Shown: one piece after another, positions 9,003 through 18,072 of the stretch
Layout of the letters: each line of letters begins with the position of its first letter
Position numbering within the stretch: the stretch's first letter is position 1
Made by a program: the position numbers and the translations under genes
The notes under the pieces: generated by a model
The model's input: the letters and a program-made list of their open reading frames with translations, nothing else
Told to the model about the DNA's origin: nothing
Databases searched by the model: none
Assembly: GCA_964492925.1 (NCBI GenBank)
Contig: CAZBMF010000010.1
Span: forward strand, 1-36,089
Direction of reading: 5' to 3'
DNA from: VMCP01 sp964492925
GTDB lineage: Bacteria > Bacteroidota > Bacteroidia > NS11-12g > UBA955
Length of the DNA stretch: 36,089 nt

Positions 9003-10085
9003 TTAGTTGTATTTTCCTTTGAACTTATCCTTAATTTCATTCACAATGTTGCGTAATTCCTGTTCTTTATCTTTGTTCATGATGAGTAAAACGTCATCTG
9101 AATCAACCACTACTACGTTGTCTAATCCACTTGTAACCAACAATTTGTTGTTGGTAGAAAACACTAGGCTATTGGTGGTTTGGTACGATTTGATATTTTT
9201 CCCAATGAGACTATTATTTTGGACATCTTTGTTTGAAACATCCCATAAACTTTTCCAAGTGCCAAGGTCACTCCAGCCAAAATTTGAAGGAAGTACAAAA
9301 ACATTTCTGTCTTTTTCTAAAATTCCATAGTCGATTGAAATGCTCGGACATTGACCGTAGGCAATATCTAGATCTGCTTTGTATTTAGGAGACTGAAAGT
9401 CGAGATCAGCAAAGAGCTGATGAATTTCAGGAAGAAATTGTTCAATACGGTTCACGATGGCTTTGTTGCTCCAAACAAATATTCCGGCGTTCCATAAGAA
9501 TTCTCCGCTATCAACAAAGGTTTTAGCAATTTCTTCGGTTGGTTTTTCTGTGAAAGTTTTTACCGAATGTATACCTGATTCGTTGGCAACTGGATTAAAT
9601 TGAATATAGCCATAACCGGTATCGGGTCTACTTGGTTGAATTCCAAGGGTAACAAGTGCATCATTTTCTTCGGCAAATTTGAGTGCTTTTTTTGATGTCT
9701 CGATAAATTGAATTTCTTGCGTAATCAAATGATCTGAAGGTGCAATGATGCAAATGGCTTCAGGATTCAGTTGTTTGAGTTTATAGGAGGCCAATGCAAT
9801 ACACGGAGCGGTATTTCGTGCGAGTGGTTCTTCTAAAATTTGTTCTCTTTTTATTGAGGGAATATGTTCAAGTACTAAGTCTACATAATCTTGATTTGTA
9901 ACTACATAGATATTTTCTTGAGGGATAAATTGTGCGAATCTATTGTATGTTTGAAGAATGAGAGATTGACCGGTACCCAAAATGTCCATGAATTGTTTCG
10001 GGAAGCTTTTTTTGCTTACAGGCCAAAATCTTGAGCCGATTCCACCGGCCATAATAATTACATAATGATTTTGATTGTTGCTCAT
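9003..10085 (-). CDS. manC: Mannose-1-phosphate guanylyltransferase
   Basis: Makes GDP-mannose from GTP and mannose-1-phosphate in the cytoplasm, a donor for polysaccharide, LPS and glycoprotein glycans. 360 residues from the ATG at 10085, which places the nucleotidyltransferase signature IIMAGGIGSRFWPVSKKSFP at residues ~9-28. Other family motifs are APSDHLI, PDTGYGYIQF, FTEKP, FLWNAGIFVW and SIDYGILEK. The C-terminal phosphomannose isomerase domain of bifunctional enzymes is absent, as in many short bacterial forms. An in-frame start at 10142 would overlap the upstream gene and add an unrelated 19-residue tail, so I rejected it. It follows kdsD by 10 nt, so they form one operon. Confidence 0.92.
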   Translation of the reverse strand: MSNNQNHYVIIMAGGIGSRFWPVSKKSFPKQFMDILGTGQSLILQTYNRFAQFIPQENIYVVTNQDYVDLVLEHIPSIKREQILEEPLARNTAPCIALASYKLKQLNPEAICIIAPSDHLITQEIQFIETSKKALKFAEENDALVTLGIQPSRPDTGYGYIQFNPVANESGIHSVKTFTEKPTEEIAKTFVDSGEFLWNAGIFVWSNKAIVNRIEQFLPEIHQLFADLDFQSPKYKADLDIAYGQCPSISIDYGILEKDRNVFVLPSNFGWSDLGTWKSLWDVSNKDVQNNSLIGKNIKSYQTTNSLVFSTNNKLLVTSGLDNVVVVDSDDVLLIMNKDKEQELRNIVNEIKDKFKGKYN

Positions 10086-10095
10086 TGAATAAATG

Positions 10096-11070
10096 TTAAA
10101 TAATGCCTTCAGAATAAAGGTCGTGAAGGTGGATGAACCCAAAGTACTGATTGTTTTTAGTCACAATTAGTTGGGTGATTTTTTTATCTTGCATGATGGC
10201 CGCGGCTTCAGTAGCCATGGCATCGGATGAAATACTTAAGGGGTTGGTAGACATGAAGTCTGTGGCGGTGATATTTTGGAGATTCTCAAATTTGTTGAGC
10301 ATTCTTCTGATATCGCCATCGGTAATTACCCCTATAATTTCATGATTGTTATTTAAAACGGCTGTAGCACCAAGTCTATTTTCACTGATATTAACCACAA
10401 TATCTTTCCAATGTGTATCGGGAAGCACATTGGGTTTTTGATTTTTAGTGGCAATTTCCTCACACTTCAAATACAATTTTTTACCAAGTGCTCCTCCTGG
10501 ATGAAATTTAGAAAAATCTTGTCCTGAGAAATTTCTAAGTTGCAAGAGTGCAACAGCTATGGCGTCGCCCATTAATAGTTGTGCGGTGGTGCTAGTGGTA
10601 GGAGCCAAATTATTGGGACAAGCTTCTTTGTCGATTGTAGTATCAATCACCAGGTCTGCCATTTTAGCCAAATCAGATTGCAAATTTCCAACGATGGCAA
10701 TGAGTGTATTCCCAAATTGTTTCAACAAAGGAGCGAGAGATTTGATTTCGGGAGTATTTCCACTTTTTGAAATGGCAATAATTACATCATCTTTTTGTAT
10801 CATTCCTAGGTCGCCATGAATGGCATCGGCGGCATGCATAAAGAGAGCAGGTTGGCCGGTGCTATTGAGAGTTGCGCTGATTTTTTGGGCAATGATGGCA
10901 CTTTTGCCGATTCCCGTAAGTACAACTCTGCCAGACGATTGTAATATTTTTTGGATGGCTTTTACAAAATCATCTTGAATATAATTCGGTAAAACCTTCA
11001 AAGATTGAAGTTCATTTTCGATGGCTTCTTTGGCCACTTTTTGAATCATATTTTCTTGGATCGTGCTCAA
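10096..11070 (-). CDS. kdsD: Arabinose-5-phosphate isomerase (KdsD/KpsF family, SIS + two CBS domains)
   Basis: Interconverts ribulose-5-phosphate and arabinose-5-phosphate, the first step toward Kdo for LPS inner core. 324 residues, normal for the family. The SIS domain covers ~40-180 (GRVVLTGIGKSAIIAQKISA, AADAIHGDLGMI, IAISKSGNTPEI), with a family-typical PTTSTTAQLLMGDAIAVALL stretch. Two CBS repeats fill ~205-324 (GVITDGDIRRML near the middle). The reading starts at TTG 11070; the ATG at 11049 (MIQKVAKEAI) is an equally good alternative and would shorten it by 7 residues. Located immediately upstream of manC, consistent with joint supply of envelope sugar precursors. Confidence 0.9.
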   Translation of the reverse strand: MSTIQENMIQKVAKEAIENELQSLKVLPNYIQDDFVKAIQKILQSSGRVVLTGIGKSAIIAQKISATLNSTGQPALFMHAADAIHGDLGMIQKDDVIIAISKSGNTPEIKSLAPLLKQFGNTLIAIVGNLQSDLAKMADLVIDTTIDKEACPNNLAPTTSTTAQLLMGDAIAVALLQLRNFSGQDFSKFHPGGALGKKLYLKCEEIATKNQKPNVLPDTHWKDIVVNISENRLGATAVLNNNHEIIGVITDGDIRRMLNKFENLQNITATDFMSTNPLSISSDAMATEAAAIMQDKKITQLIVTKNNQYFGFIHLHDLYSEGII

Positions 11071-11192
11071 TTGTGCTCTTTTTTGTTCAAATTAACTAAA
11101 AAAATGTGACTTCAGGGCTGAAATTTGGTGATTGTCGTTAAATAATTATTACCAATTCAAAAAAAGGTTGTATCTTCACATCATGGTTTATG

Positions 11193-11208
11193 GGCAAATT
11201 GATTTGCC
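11193..11208. repeat. Inverted repeat in the kdsD-recQ intergenic region
   Basis: GGCAAAT-TG-ATTTGCC, perfect 7-nt arms with a 2-nt spacer, centred ~65 nt before the recQ ATG and downstream of a near-match -7 box (TATCTTCA, 11171-11178). It could be an operator for recQ. The remainder of 11071-11265 is AT-rich with no further clear signal. Confidence 0.4.
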
Positions 11209-11265
11209 AATTCATAATCTTTAATAACTTTAAAATAGACAGCTTAATAGATATTTAAAAATTGT

Positions 11266-13470
11266 ATGCAAGCAGCATTTCAAGATGCCAAAGATCCTAA
11301 AAAATGTTTGAAGGAATTTTTTGGTTTCGACGGATTTAAGGGAAATCAAGAGGTAGTCATCAAGAGTATTCTAGGTGGGGAAGATTGTTTCGTGATTATG
11401 CCAACAGGCGCAGGGAAATCACTTTGTTACCAATTGCCAGCTTTGATGATGGAGGGTACCGCTATTGTTATTTCTCCATTGATTGCGTTGATGAAAAATC
11501 AGGTCGACAATATTCGTGGTTTTTCAAATAGCAATGGACTTGCGCATTTTCTGAATAGTTCATTGAGCAAAACAGAGTTGAATAGGGTTGTTACCGATAT
11601 GTTAGCCGGTGATACCAAACTTTTATATGTAGCTCCGGAAACCTTGAAAAAAGAAGAAACATTGGAGCTATTAAGTCGTGTTAAAATTTCTTTTGTTGCG
11701 GTAGACGAAGCGCATTGTATATCGGAGTGGGGACATGATTTTAGACCTGAGTACAGAAAAATCAGGCAAATGGTAAAGGCCATTGGAGAAGTTCCAATTT
11801 TGGCATTAACGGCTACTGCAACACCAAAAGTTCAATATGATATTCAGAAGAACTTGGGTATGTTGGAGGCTAAATTATTCAAAAGTTCTTTCAACCGCGG
11901 AAACTTGTATTACCAAGTGAAACCAAAAGGTAGAAAAGATATCGTGCATAAAGAAATTCTTTCCTTTATCAAGCAACATAACAACCAATCTGGTATTGTT
12001 TACTGTTTGTCGAGGAAGAAAGTAGAGGAGATTGCAGAAATGCTCAAAATGAATGGCATCAAAGCGTTGCCATATCATGCTGGGTTAGATGCCAAAGTCA
12101 GGGCGCATCACCAAGATGCATTTTTGATGGAAGATTGCAATGTAATTGTTGCAACCATTGCATTTGGAATGGGAATTGATAAGCCAGATGTAAGGTTTGT
12201 TATACATTATGATGTTCCTAAGAGTTTGGAGGGATATTATCAAGAAACAGGGCGTGCTGGAAGAGATGGTATGACAGGTGATTGTTTGTTGTATTACAAT
12301 CCGAACGACGTAGAGAAACTTGAGAAATTCATGAAAGATAAACCTGTTGCAGAGCAGGAAATTGGTGGATTGTTAATTGCTGAAACTGCCGCTTTTGCTG
12401 AAAGTTCTCAATGTAGAAGGAAATTGTTGTTGCATTATTTTGGTGAAGGATTTGAAGAAAAAGATTGCAATAAAATGTGCGATAACTGTGCACATCCGAA
12501 ACCAAAGCAAGATGTATCAAGAGAATTGATAAAAGGGCTTCAGTGTTTTGAAGCCTTGAAATCGGAATTTTCCATGAACCACATGGTAAATTTCTTGGTA
12601 GGAAATAAGGCTGATTCTAGCATTAAGTCTTATGCGCATGAGGGACATACACATTTTGGTGCTGGCAAAGACAAAGACAAATTGTTTTGGAAGTCACTCA
12701 TTAGATTGGCATTGGTAAACGGATATCTCAACAAAAATATTGAAAAATATGGATTGTTGAGTTTAAATGAAGCCGGCAAGAATTACTTGAAAAATCCAAT
12801 TGCTCATGAAATGGCAGTAGACGTGGAGTATGACAATGTAAGCGAAGATGATTTCGAGAGCTTCAAGTTAGAGAGTGTTTGTGATGAAGTATTGTTCTCT
12901 GATTTGAAAGATCTCCGACGTAAAGTTGCAAAAGAGAAAGACCTTCCTCCATACGTGATTTTTCAAGATCCTAGCTTGGAGGATATGGCCATTAAGTATC
13001 CTATTACCATAGAAGAATTGGCGAATATCAATGGGGTGGGAAAAAATAAAGCCCAAAAATTTGGTGCTCCTTTCATCGATTACATTGAAAAATACGTTGC
13101 CGAGAATGATATAGAACGTCCAATGGACATTGTACTAAAGGGCAATTCAGAAAAATCGGCAAAGAGGGTGAGCATCATTCTGAACATTGATAAAAAAGTT
13201 GATTTGCCAGATATCGCAAAGCAATTGGGAATTGAATTTGATGATTTAATTGGCGAATTGGAGCAAATAGTGAACACTGGTACCAAATTGAATATCAAAT
13301 ATTTCTTAGGTCAGTTTTTAGATGAAGACTTGCAAGACGAAATTACTCAGTATTTTAGGTCGGTTGAAGTAGAAGACGTTGATGCTGCTGTTGATTATTT
13401 TGATGGCGAATTTTCTTACGAAGAATTGAAATTGATGCATTTGCAGTTTGTTTCGGATTTGGCTAATTAA
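11266..13470 (+). CDS. recQ: ATP-dependent DNA helicase RecQ
   Basis: 3'-5' helicase for recombination and replication-fork repair. 734 residues, longer than E. coli RecQ (~610) because of a C-terminal extension. Walker A is MPTGAGKS (residues ~45-52) and the DEAH box is at 147-150 (DEAHCISEWGHDFRP). Helicase motif VI is QETGRAGRDG. The RQC zinc site has Cys ~383, 401, 405 and 408 (CNKMCDNC), followed by a winged helix. An HRDC domain lies at ~549-620 (DLRRKVAKEKDLPPYVIF, INGVGKNKAQKFG). The last ~110 residues form an acidic helical extension of the kind I know from other Bacteroidetes RecQ proteins. Divergent from kdsD. Confidence 0.96.
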   Translation: MQAAFQDAKDPKKCLKEFFGFDGFKGNQEVVIKSILGGEDCFVIMPTGAGKSLCYQLPALMMEGTAIVISPLIALMKNQVDNIRGFSNSNGLAHFLNSSLSKTELNRVVTDMLAGDTKLLYVAPETLKKEETLELLSRVKISFVAVDEAHCISEWGHDFRPEYRKIRQMVKAIGEVPILALTATATPKVQYDIQKNLGMLEAKLFKSSFNRGNLYYQVKPKGRKDIVHKEILSFIKQHNNQSGIVYCLSRKKVEEIAEMLKMNGIKALPYHAGLDAKVRAHHQDAFLMEDCNVIVATIAFGMGIDKPDVRFVIHYDVPKSLEGYYQETGRAGRDGMTGDCLLYYNPNDVEKLEKFMKDKPVAEQEIGGLLIAETAAFAESSQCRRKLLLHYFGEGFEEKDCNKMCDNCAHPKPKQDVSRELIKGLQCFEALKSEFSMNHMVNFLVGNKADSSIKSYAHEGHTHFGAGKDKDKLFWKSLIRLALVNGYLNKNIEKYGLLSLNEAGKNYLKNPIAHEMAVDVEYDNVSEDDFESFKLESVCDEVLFSDLKDLRRKVAKEKDLPPYVIFQDPSLEDMAIKYPITIEELANINGVGKNKAQKFGAPFIDYIEKYVAENDIERPMDIVLKGNSEKSAKRVSIILNIDKKVDLPDIAKQLGIEFDDLIGELEQIVNTGTKLNIKYFLGQFLDEDLQDEITQYFRSVEVEDVDAAVDYFDGEFSYEELKLMHLQFVSDLAN

Positions 13471-13489
13471 CATTTTGGTATAACTTTTA

Positions 13490-13522
13490 TTTCGAAGGCA
13501 ATTTAATTTGGTCTTATTTTTG
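13490..13522 (+). promoter_or_regulatory. Possible promoter of the ECF sigma gene
   Basis: TATTTTTG (13515-13522) is an exact TAnnTTTG box. A poor -33 element (TTTCG, 13490-13494) lies 20 nt upstream. The box is 36 nt before the sigma gene start, a plausible leader length. Confidence 0.4.
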
Positions 13523-13557
13523 CAGATAAGTTTCACAACCCAATTGCCCAAAATACT

Positions 13558-14058
13558 TTGACACAAAATCCTCATACATTTGAAGCATTGTTCAGGAAGT
13601 TTCGTCCTGGATTGATTGCCTTTGCCACTTCAATTATTGGCAAAAGCAATGATGCTGAGGAAATTGTACACGATGTTTTTATTGCAATTTGGAATCAGAG
13701 CGATGGATATTTGGAAGAAGGCGGGATAAAAAGCTATCTATTTACTGCAGTAAAAAACAGATGTTTGAACTTCATCAAAAAGGCCAAATTGGATTATTCA
13801 GACTTAACAGAAGATACTCCGGTTCTTGATAAAGCAGTCAATGTTCAAACTCAATTAGAGGCTAAGGAAGCAGAGCAAAAAATTCATGCACTTATTGATA
13901 TGCTGCCAACAAAATGTAGGCAAATCTTTTTAATGAGTCGAATTTATGAATTGAGTTATAAGGAAATTGCCCAAGTTTTAGATATCACGCCTAAAACAGT
14001 TGAAAACCAAATAAGCATTGCTTTGAAATTCTTGAAAGAGCACTATTTAAAGCACTGA
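13558..14058 (+). CDS. ECF-type RNA polymerase sigma factor (Bacteroidetes RpoE-like)
   Basis: 166 residues. Sigma region 2 spans ~10-75 (FRKFRPGLIAFATSIIG, then DAEEIVHDVFIAIWNQ, the -10 recognition helix). Region 4 spans ~110-160 (LPTKCRQIFLMSRIYELSYK, then the helix-turn-helix ITPKTVENQISIALKFLK). The layout matches the Bacteroidetes ECF family often paired with FecR-type anti-sigma factors and SusC/SusD or stress regulons. No anti-sigma gene is adjacent: recQ is upstream and bshA is convergent. The start is TTG at 13558, in the absence of an ATG before region 2. Its last 12 nt overlap the 3' end of bshA on the other strand. Confidence 0.9.
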   Translation: MTQNPHTFEALFRKFRPGLIAFATSIIGKSNDAEEIVHDVFIAIWNQSDGYLEEGGIKSYLFTAVKNRCLNFIKKAKLDYSDLTEDTPVLDKAVNVQTQLEAKEAEQKIHALIDMLPTKCRQIFLMSRIYELSYKEIAQVLDITPKTVENQISIALKFLKEHYLKH

Positions 14059-15165
14059 GGTATATAATTCAACATAATCTTTGAGAATGTTGCTTAAATC
14101 GAACTCTTTTGACTTTAAAAGGGCATTTTTTCTGAACTGCGTTAATACATTTTCATCGGATAAGATATAAAGTGCATCTTTCGCCATTTTGTTTACATCG
14201 CCAACATCTGATAAAAATCCGTTGACTCCATTTTCAATTACTTCGGGCAATCCACCAGCATTAGAGCTAATAACAGGTACTTCACAGGCCATTGCTTCCA
14301 AAGCAGAAAGTCCAAAGCTTTCTCTTTCAGACGGCAACAGAAATAGGTCACATACACTTAAAATTTCTTCTATAGCCTCTTGCTTTCCTAAAAATGTAAC
14401 CTTGTCGCAAACGTTTAATTCCCTACACACTTTTTCAATATGACTTCTTTCAGGCCCATCGCCTATTAGAAGTAATTTAGCAGATATGGATTGTTGAACA
14501 ATTTCAAAAACCCTGATAACATCTTCAACGCGTTTTACCTTCCTAAAGTTTGAGGTATGCACCAGAATTTTCTCATTGTTTGGTGCAATGGCTTTTTTGA
14601 AGTGTTCTCTGGGTTTTTTATTAAACCTTGTGAAGTCAATGAAATTGGGAATTACATGAATTTCACGTCGAATTTGAAAATGTTCCAATGTATCGGCTTT
14701 CAGGCTATGAGAAACGGCGGTTACTGCATCTGAGTTATTGATGCTCCAACTTACAACAGGTTCATAAGAGGCTTCTCTTCCAACGAGTGTAATATCTGTG
14801 CCGTGAAGTGTTGTTACCACAGGAATGGTGATGTTTTCTTCCTTCAAAATTTGTTTCGCCAACAAAGCAGCTGAAGCATGTGGAATCGCATAATGAACAT
14901 GTAATACTTCTAAATGTGCTGATTTTACAATATCTACAATCTTTCCAGCCAAGGCAGTTTCGTATGGTGCATGTTCAAAAAGTGGATATTGAGGGATGAT
15001 GACTTCGTGGAAAAAGATATTCTCCATGAAAAAATCAAGCCTTGCTGGTTGGTTGTAACTAATAAAGTGGACTTCATGTCCTATTTTTGAAAGCGCTTTA
15101 CCCAATTCTGTAGCCAAAACTCCACTGCCACCGAAGGTGGGATAAAGCACAATACCGATTCTCAT
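14047..15165 (-). CDS. bshA: N-acetyl-alpha-D-glucosaminyl L-malate synthase BshA
   Basis: First enzyme of bacillithiol synthesis: transfers GlcNAc from UDP-GlcNAc to L-malate. 372 residues from ATG 15165, giving MRIGIVLYPTFGGSGVLATE, the hallmark N-terminus of BshA. Further BshA-like motifs are HEVHFISYNQPARLD, PYETALAGKIVD, LHVHYAIPHA and VTTLHGTDITLVG. The GT4 donor site is SERESFGLSALEAMACEVPV. A TTG at 15189 would add 8 residues and is less likely. BshB and BshC are not in the window. It is divergent from tadA with a 50-nt gap and convergent with the ECF sigma gene. Bacillithiol is the main low-molecular-weight thiol in many Bacteroidetes. Confidence 0.93.
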   Translation of the reverse strand: MRIGIVLYPTFGGSGVLATELGKALSKIGHEVHFISYNQPARLDFFMENIFFHEVIIPQYPLFEHAPYETALAGKIVDIVKSAHLEVLHVHYAIPHASAALLAKQILKEENITIPVVTTLHGTDITLVGREASYEPVVSWSINNSDAVTAVSHSLKADTLEHFQIRREIHVIPNFIDFTRFNKKPREHFKKAIAPNNEKILVHTSNFRKVKRVEDVIRVFEIVQQSISAKLLLIGDGPERSHIEKVCRELNVCDKVTFLGKQEAIEEILSVCDLFLLPSERESFGLSALEAMACEVPVISSNAGGLPEVIENGVNGFLSDVGDVNKMAKDALYILSDENVLTQFRKNALLKSKEFDLSNILKDYVELYTSVL

Positions 15166-15215
15166 ATTTATACTAACAAAGTTCAACAAAAAATGGCTTA
15201 ATTGCTAATGAAATT

Positions 15216-15674
15216 ATGAAAGAAATTGAAGAGGAAATTTTCAGCGATGCATATTATATGAGGAGGGCATTAGACCTCGCTCACCAGGCTTTCGAAGAAG
15301 ATGAAGTTCCAATTGGTGCAATAGTGGTTGCCGATAAAAAAATTATTGGAAAGGGTTATAACCAAACGGAAAAATTGATGGATGTAACGGCACATGCGGA
15401 AATGTTGGCCATTACCAGTGCAGCACAATACATGAACAGCAAGTTTTTGGATGAATGTACCTTGTATGTTACCATTGAACCTTGCGTGATGTGTGGAGGT
15501 GCCTTAAAATGGGCGAGGTTTGGCAGGGTGGTTTTTGGTGCTACTGAACCTAAATTTGGCTATTCCAATGTTTCAGACAAAATATTATATCACAAAACCG
15601 AAGTCGTTCGGGGCGTGTTGGCCGATGAATGTGCGGAGATAATGAAGAATTTTTTTGCAGAAAAGCGAAAATAA
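15216..15674 (+). CDS. tadA: tRNA-specific adenosine deaminase (A34 to inosine)
   Basis: Deaminates adenosine 34 of tRNA-Arg(ACG) to inosine. 152 residues, normal length. The cytidine-deaminase fold zinc site is visible: HAEM near residue 61 (His ligand and catalytic Glu) and PCVMCGGALKWARFGRVVFG near residue 91 (two Cys ligands). Also typical are DEVPIGAIVV and the tail ECAEIMKNFFAEKRK. Start is ATG 15216. The 29-nt gap to the convergent lipoprotein gene holds no clear terminator. Confidence 0.94.
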   Translation: MKEIEEEIFSDAYYMRRALDLAHQAFEEDEVPIGAIVVADKKIIGKGYNQTEKLMDVTAHAEMLAITSAAQYMNSKFLDECTLYVTIEPCVMCGGALKWARFGRVVFGATEPKFGYSNVSDKILYHKTEVVRGVLADECAEIMKNFFAEKRK

Positions 15675-15703
15675 ATCCCAATTTTATTTGCAAAAATAGC
15701 AAC

Positions 15704-17116
15704 TTACCTTTCGTAAGCGCCCAAATCTGGAATGGATTTTCGTAATTTCCCATTGATATCAATGAGTACCGGAGGATTGCTATTTTGCGCTTTACCTATT
15801 GCATCGGAGGTAGAATCCAAACCATAGTTACCTGTTTCATATTTAATGAATTTGGGCTTTTTATTGATGAAGTTGAGGGTTGAATTAAAAAATTTGTCGG
15901 TGTTTCGGTATTTGATGATGTTGGATTCAGCAATAACCTCAAATGTGGTATTTTGTACTTTGTCTAAGTACACTTCGTCGAAGTTTGGTCCATCAATGAT
16001 ACAATTTTTAACTGATGCTGATAAGGGTTTACTGTTCAGCAAGACACCGTTTTCATTTCTTTGGGTATTGGTGAGGGCAAAGTGACCCTGTTGTCGTGAA
16101 GTATAACCGGAATATTCAGCAAAGGTGCAGTGATTGAAGGAATATTGTCCCCCCAAAAAAGCCAAAAACGTATAAGTTCCCGCATCGGCAAAAAGGCAAT
16201 TGGTGGCGCTGATATTAGAGGTAACCCCAATGATACATGCTTGTCCGCAATACTGAATTTTGCATTGATCGAGTTGAATACACGGATTGTTGCCATTGCT
16301 TAAAGAATCTACACGAATTCCGATGATGGCGTTTGTGATATCAGCAAATTTGAATTTCCCAATTCCACCAGGAAGGAAATAGAAGCCTCCCCATTGATTG
16401 GGTAACAAGGTAGTTGAGAACACAGGTTTATCGCCTCTAAAGGACACTCTATTTGATTCATTACCAAGTACATTTACATTGCCTTGAACCAAAATACCGG
16501 TGTATCGAGTGGGTTGCGGAGCAGAAGTAAAAACTTGTACACCAGCGTTGATGGTGAAATTTGAATATTGTGGAACCAATATATTTCCAATAATTACATA
16601 GGGCTTTTTGGTATCGTTCCAAACGGTGTTATTGGGAATCACAGAATCTTGGTAGTAATGTGCATCCCAGCCGTATGCCGCAAGAATCAATTTGGAAGAA
16701 GATTGTCCAACTGTTGCCAAAACACTATCCAAAACGAGGGCTGGATTTAGGGTGTTGTTGGCTTCGAGTGCACATTGAACAAACATAAAGACACTGTCGT
16801 TGGGACCAATTTCTAGATCTTTAATTTCTGGACCAGCAATACCATCAATGTTGAATTTATAGGGGGAGTTTTTACCTCCACCAAGTTTAAAATTGGCTTT
16901 TACCCAGGCATTTTCAGGATTTTTGATACTGAGTATTTTGGTTACTGAAATGGGATAGGTAGAGCCGGATGGACGGGTAAAAATTGTATCGAAAAGGATT
17001 GTATCTTTTGAGATTTGGAGAGAGGTTGAACCTGAGAAAATAGATTCATCGGCACAAGCATTTAAGATGATTGTGAGGATAAAAAATAAAAGGATATTTC
17101 TGAGGGACATTAACAT
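15704..17116 (-). CDS. Lipoprotein with right-handed beta-helix repeats
   Basis: 470 residues. A signal peptide ends in a lipobox (LNAC, Cys near residue 21), so it should be lipid-anchored. The mature part begins with a beta-rich domain (residues ~35-150) and continues as parallel beta-helix coils (IQLDQCKIQYCGQACIIGVT, ATNCLFADAGTYTFLAFLGG, FNHCTFAEYSG). The end (IDINGKLRKSIPDLGAYER) is the LGAYE tail common in Bacteroidetes beta-helix proteins. I do not recognise a specific function; no polysaccharide lyase catalytic residues are evident. Two in-frame ATGs, 17116 and 17110, are both possible starts. It lies 21 nt downstream of rsgA on the same strand and may be the last gene of the ctp operon. 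Confidence 0.8.
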   Translation of the reverse strand: MLMSLRNILLFFILTIILNACADESIFSGSTSLQISKDTILFDTIFTRPSGSTYPISVTKILSIKNPENAWVKANFKLGGGKNSPYKFNIDGIAGPEIKDLEIGPNDSVFMFVQCALEANNTLNPALVLDSVLATVGQSSSKLILAAYGWDAHYYQDSVIPNNTVWNDTKKPYVIIGNILVPQYSNFTINAGVQVFTSAPQPTRYTGILVQGNVNVLGNESNRVSFRGDKPVFSTTLLPNQWGGFYFLPGGIGKFKFADITNAIIGIRVDSLSNGNNPCIQLDQCKIQYCGQACIIGVTSNISATNCLFADAGTYTFLAFLGGQYSFNHCTFAEYSGYTSRQQGHFALTNTQRNENGVLLNSKPLSASVKNCIIDGPNFDEVYLDKVQNTTFEVIAESNIIKYRNTDKFFNSTLNFINKKPKFIKYETGNYGLDSTSDAIGKAQNSNPPVLIDINGKLRKSIPDLGAYER

Positions 17117-17137
17117 GATAGAAATGGCAAATATCGT

Positions 17138-18069
17138 TTATTTATACATGTCTTCGTTGTGCAAGATACTCATATAGCTGTAATATCGTTCAGCGGGAAT
17201 GATTTCTTGTTCAACAGCGTTTAAAATGGCACATTCAGGTTCATGTTCATGTTTGCAGTTATTAAACTTACACTTGCTCATGGTTTGTCTGAATTCTGGA
17301 AAATAATGTGAAATTTCTTCTTCTGGAATATCCACTACTCCAAAATCTCTAATTCCAGGAGTATCAATAATTTGTGTATGATTTTCGAGCATGAACATTT
17401 CAGCAAATGTTGTGGTATGTTTTCCCTTTTCATGGGTGGCTGAAATTTTACCAACTTTGGCATTTACATTGGGGAATAAGGTATTGAGAATGGTAGATTT
17501 CCCANNNNNNNNNNTGAATGCCCGGCTAATAAGATTCTTTTTCCTGAAATAAATTCGAGCAATGGATTTAGTCCTTCATTATTTTTTGCAGATCCAGTAA
17601 GAATGATAACTTCGGCATTTTTATAAATTCGATTGAGTTCAAAGACAAATTTTTCACTTTCATCGCCAAGAAGGTCAGTTTTATTGATAAACAGAACTGC
17701 GGGTACGTGGAAAGCTTGACAGCAAAGCAGGAAACGGTCAATAAATCCTAGTGAAGTTCTTGGAGCAACCAAACTGGCCACGAGCACTGCAGCATCTAAA
17801 TTGGTGGCCAGAATTTGTCGTTTGGAACTGAGTTTATTGGCTTTTCTGATAATCCAATTGTTTCTTGGAAAAACCTCAGTAATGGAAGCGGTATCTTCAT
17901 AATTGGGATCTGGTTCAATATTCACCAAATCACCAACGGCCACAGGATTGCTGGTGTCAAGTTCCTGGAGTCTCATTTTGCCTCTGGTTCTAGCGCGCAG
18001 AATTTTACCGTCATTGGTTTGCACAATGTACCAACTACCTGTAGATTTGATGACGGTTGCTTCAATCAT
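17138..18069 (-). CDS. rsgA: Ribosome small-subunit GTPase RsgA, interrupted by a scaffold gap
   Basis: 30S assembly GTPase with circularly permuted motifs. The N-terminal OB fold (residues ~1-75) is followed by G4 (NKTD), then GSAKN in the G5 position, then G1 beginning at GHS just before the N run. After the gap the frame resumes as GKSTILNTLF, with the switch region HEKGKHTTTF, G3 DTPGIRDFG, and the zinc site CKFNNCKHEHEPEC. The gene is therefore present in full apart from 10 N at 17505-17514. As written, the frame breaks at the gap: the N-terminal frame runs through the gap into stray sequence, while the C-terminal part is in another frame. A P-loop GHSGVGKS would need only 5 missing bases. 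It starts 3 nt after the metF stop. Confidence 0.92.
17505..17514. other. Assembly gap (10 N) inside the rsgA P-loop
   Basis: Ten undetermined bases fall exactly in the codons for the P-loop. The round number suggests a scaffolding placeholder, not a measured length. Confidence 0.95.
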
Positions 18070-18072
18070 TCA

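Noticed and set aside
10086..10142. 19-residue N-terminal extension of ManC
   Set aside because: It overlaps kdsD; the ATG at 10085 puts the nucleotidyltransferase signature at the normal position.
17138..18069. rsgA as a genuine frameshifted pseudogene
   Set aside because: The break coincides with a 10-N placeholder, and all GTPase and zinc motifs on both sides are intact.
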